A DNA stretch of 64,000 nt from Streptomyces cadmiisoli (GTDB lineage: Bacteria; Actinomycetota; Actinomycetes; Streptomycetales; Streptomycetaceae), in contig NZ_CP030073.1 in assembly GCF_003261055.1 (NCBI RefSeq), positions 7,998,001-8,062,000 of the forward strand, read 5' to 3'. A program made the position numbers and the translations under genes. Below are positions 62,977 through 64,000 of the stretch, in pieces (the first letter of the stretch is position 1; every line of letters starts with the position of its first letter). Under the pieces are notes generated by a model, which had not been told where the DNA came from, did not search any database, and saw only the letters and a program-made list of their open reading frames with translations.

Positions 62977-63911
62977 CCGAAGCCGAAGCACATGCCGAGG
63001 GGATACGAATGGCCGCGGACACGGACACGCCCGGGGCCGAGGTCCTGGGTCCCGACCGTCTGGAACTCGGTGAGGGCATCCGCTGGACCGACCGCGGGAT
63101 CGTGCTCGTGGACATCCTCCAGGGCCGTCTCCTCACCACCGCCGAAAGCGCCGGCGCCCCGCTCCGGGAACTGGTCCGACTGCCCGTCCCCCTGGGCGCG
63201 GTGGCCCCCGTGGCCGGCGCCCCCGGCCATTGGATCGCCGCCGCGGGCACCGGGGTGTGCCTGATCGCGTCCGACGGTTCGACGCGCTGGCTGGACCGGC
63301 CCGAGGCGGATGCCGTACCGCCCCTGCGCATGAACGACGGGACCGCGGACCCGTCGGGCCGGTTCTGGGCGGGCAGCATGGCCTACGACGCGGACGAGGG
63401 ACGCGGTTCGCTCCACCGGGTCGACCACGACGGCACGGTGACCCGCGTCCTCGACGGGATCACCGTGCCCAACGGACCGGCGTTCACGGCCGACGGCCGG
63501 ACGATGTACCTGGCGGACAGCGCCCGGGGCGTCATCCGGCGCTACCCCGTCGACCCGGTCACCGCCGCCCTCGGGACACCCGAGACCTTCGTCACCGTCG
63601 ACGACGGCAGCCCCGACGGCATGGTGGTGGACGCCCAGGGAGCGGTGTGGGTCGCGGTGTGGGGCACGGGCACCGTACGGCGCCATCTGCCGGACGGCCG
63701 CCTCGATCGCGTTCTGCGGCTGCCGGCCCGGCAGCCCGCCGGTGTCTGCCTGCGGGGCGACCTCCTGCACATCACCACCGCCCGAGTGGGGCTCGCCGAG
63801 CCCGGCCCCTACGACGGCGCCGTGTTCACCGTGCGGGTGGACGTGCCCGGCCGGCCCGCCGACTCGTACCGCCACCGGGATCACCTGCCGTCCCCGAGGG
63901 AGTCGTCGTGA
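62973..63911 (+). CDS. SMP-30/gluconolactonase-family lactonase
   Basis: 312 residues, start overlapping dgoA (GTGA). Six-bladed propeller: LELGEGIRWTDRGIVLVDILQGRLL, MNDGTADPSGRFWAGSMAYD, ITVPNGPAFTADGRTMYLADS, GSPDGMVVDAQGAVWVAVWG, supplying the Glu, Asn and Asp metal ligands. Hydrolyses galactono-lactone to galactonate, filling the step between dehydrogenase and dehydratase. Confidence 0.9.
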   Translation: MTEAEAHAEGIRMAADTDTPGAEVLGPDRLELGEGIRWTDRGIVLVDILQGRLLTTAESAGAPLRELVRLPVPLGAVAPVAGAPGHWIAAAGTGVCLIASDGSTRWLDRPEADAVPPLRMNDGTADPSGRFWAGSMAYDADEGRGSLHRVDHDGTVTRVLDGITVPNGPAFTADGRTMYLADSARGVIRRYPVDPVTAALGTPETFVTVDDGSPDGMVVDAQGAVWVAVWGTGTVRRHLPDGRLDRVLRLPARQPAGVCLRGDLLHITTARVGLAEPGPYDGAVFTVRVDVPGRPADSYRHRDHLPSPRESS

Positions 63912-64000
63912 ACAGCGTCCGGCGGCCGGCCGAAGGAGCGGTCGTCTGCATCGGCGAGACCATGGCCGCCCTCGCGCCGGCTCCGTCGCGGTCGCTGGAG
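63908..64000 (+). CDS. PfkB-family sugar kinase, 5' part only (probable 2-keto-3-deoxygalactonate kinase)
   Basis: The first 31 residues are visible, with a GTG start overlapping the lactonase stop. VVCIGETMAALAP is the N-terminal strand of ribokinase-type (PfkB) kinases including KDG kinases. Phosphorylation of 2-keto-3-deoxygalactonate is the only pathway step not otherwise encoded here. The remainder lies beyond the window. Confidence 0.75.
   Translation, partial: MNSVRRPAEGAVVCIGETMAALAPAPSRSLE

Overview
The window looks like a piece of a Streptomyces (or close actinomycete) chromosome. GC content is very high with strong third-position GC bias. GTG starts and 4-base GTGA/ATGA gene overlaps are common, sugar ABC importers lack their own ATPase, and lineage-typical families appear (CGNR/ABATE regulator, SHOCT protein, DUF6325, FUSC transporters). 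No rRNA, tRNA or CRISPR array was seen.

Layout. 1-1221: two genes of accessory or replicon character, one cut by the edge, with a polymerase-like C-terminus followed by a Tpg-like helix-turn-helix protein. 1331-4034: a CGNR regulator, a 64-aa protein, a Tat-exported epoxide-hydrolase-like enzyme and a broken ohr gene, tied together by six copies of one palindromic operator. 4140-10813: a hydroxyquinol-type aromatic catabolic operon (FAD monooxygenase, intradiol dioxygenase, maleylacetate reductase, then a YceI-like protein) facing a divergent AcoR-like regulator, with an identical 20-bp operator at two places. 10869-11764: an ArsR/AHSA1 pair with a perfect palindrome over the arsR start codon.

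11911-24534: one 4207-residue hybrid megasynthase, FAAL-ACP-KS-AT-KR-ACP-C-A-PCP-C-AAR. Its last domain resembles the cyanobacterial acyl-ACP reductase (the aldehyde-forming enzyme of alkane biosynthesis) instead of a thioesterase or SDR-type reductase. This is the most unusual object in the window. No other biosynthetic gene accompanies it.

24581-37140: a HEAT-repeat protein, an unknown protein, a FUSC-family exporter, a second-type NAD kinase, a LysR regulator with a divergent iron alcohol dehydrogenase, a DMT transporter, an MFS gene with its middle deleted, and a second FUSC protein whose stop codon lies in the CTAG target of a 194-bp MITE. 37548-52635: a stress and redox neighbourhood (SHOCT protein, cyclase, GMC oxidoreductase, glucose-dehydrogenase-like SDR, cytochrome bd, cation/proton antiporter, GH15, DUF389, gluconokinase, lipoprotein, DUF6325, Sap/GAP, BrkB/YihY).

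53586-64000: a tightly packed operon for alpha-galactoside use: ABC importer, intracellular GH36 alpha-galactosidase, SDR (likely galactose dehydrogenase), GntR, galactonate dehydratase, aldose epimerase, KDPGal aldolase, SMP-30 lactonase, and a PfkB kinase cut by the window end. Together these give the De Ley-Doudoroff route from imported alpha-galactosides to pyruvate and glyceraldehyde-3-phosphate. All family calls come from reading the sequence; no database search was run.
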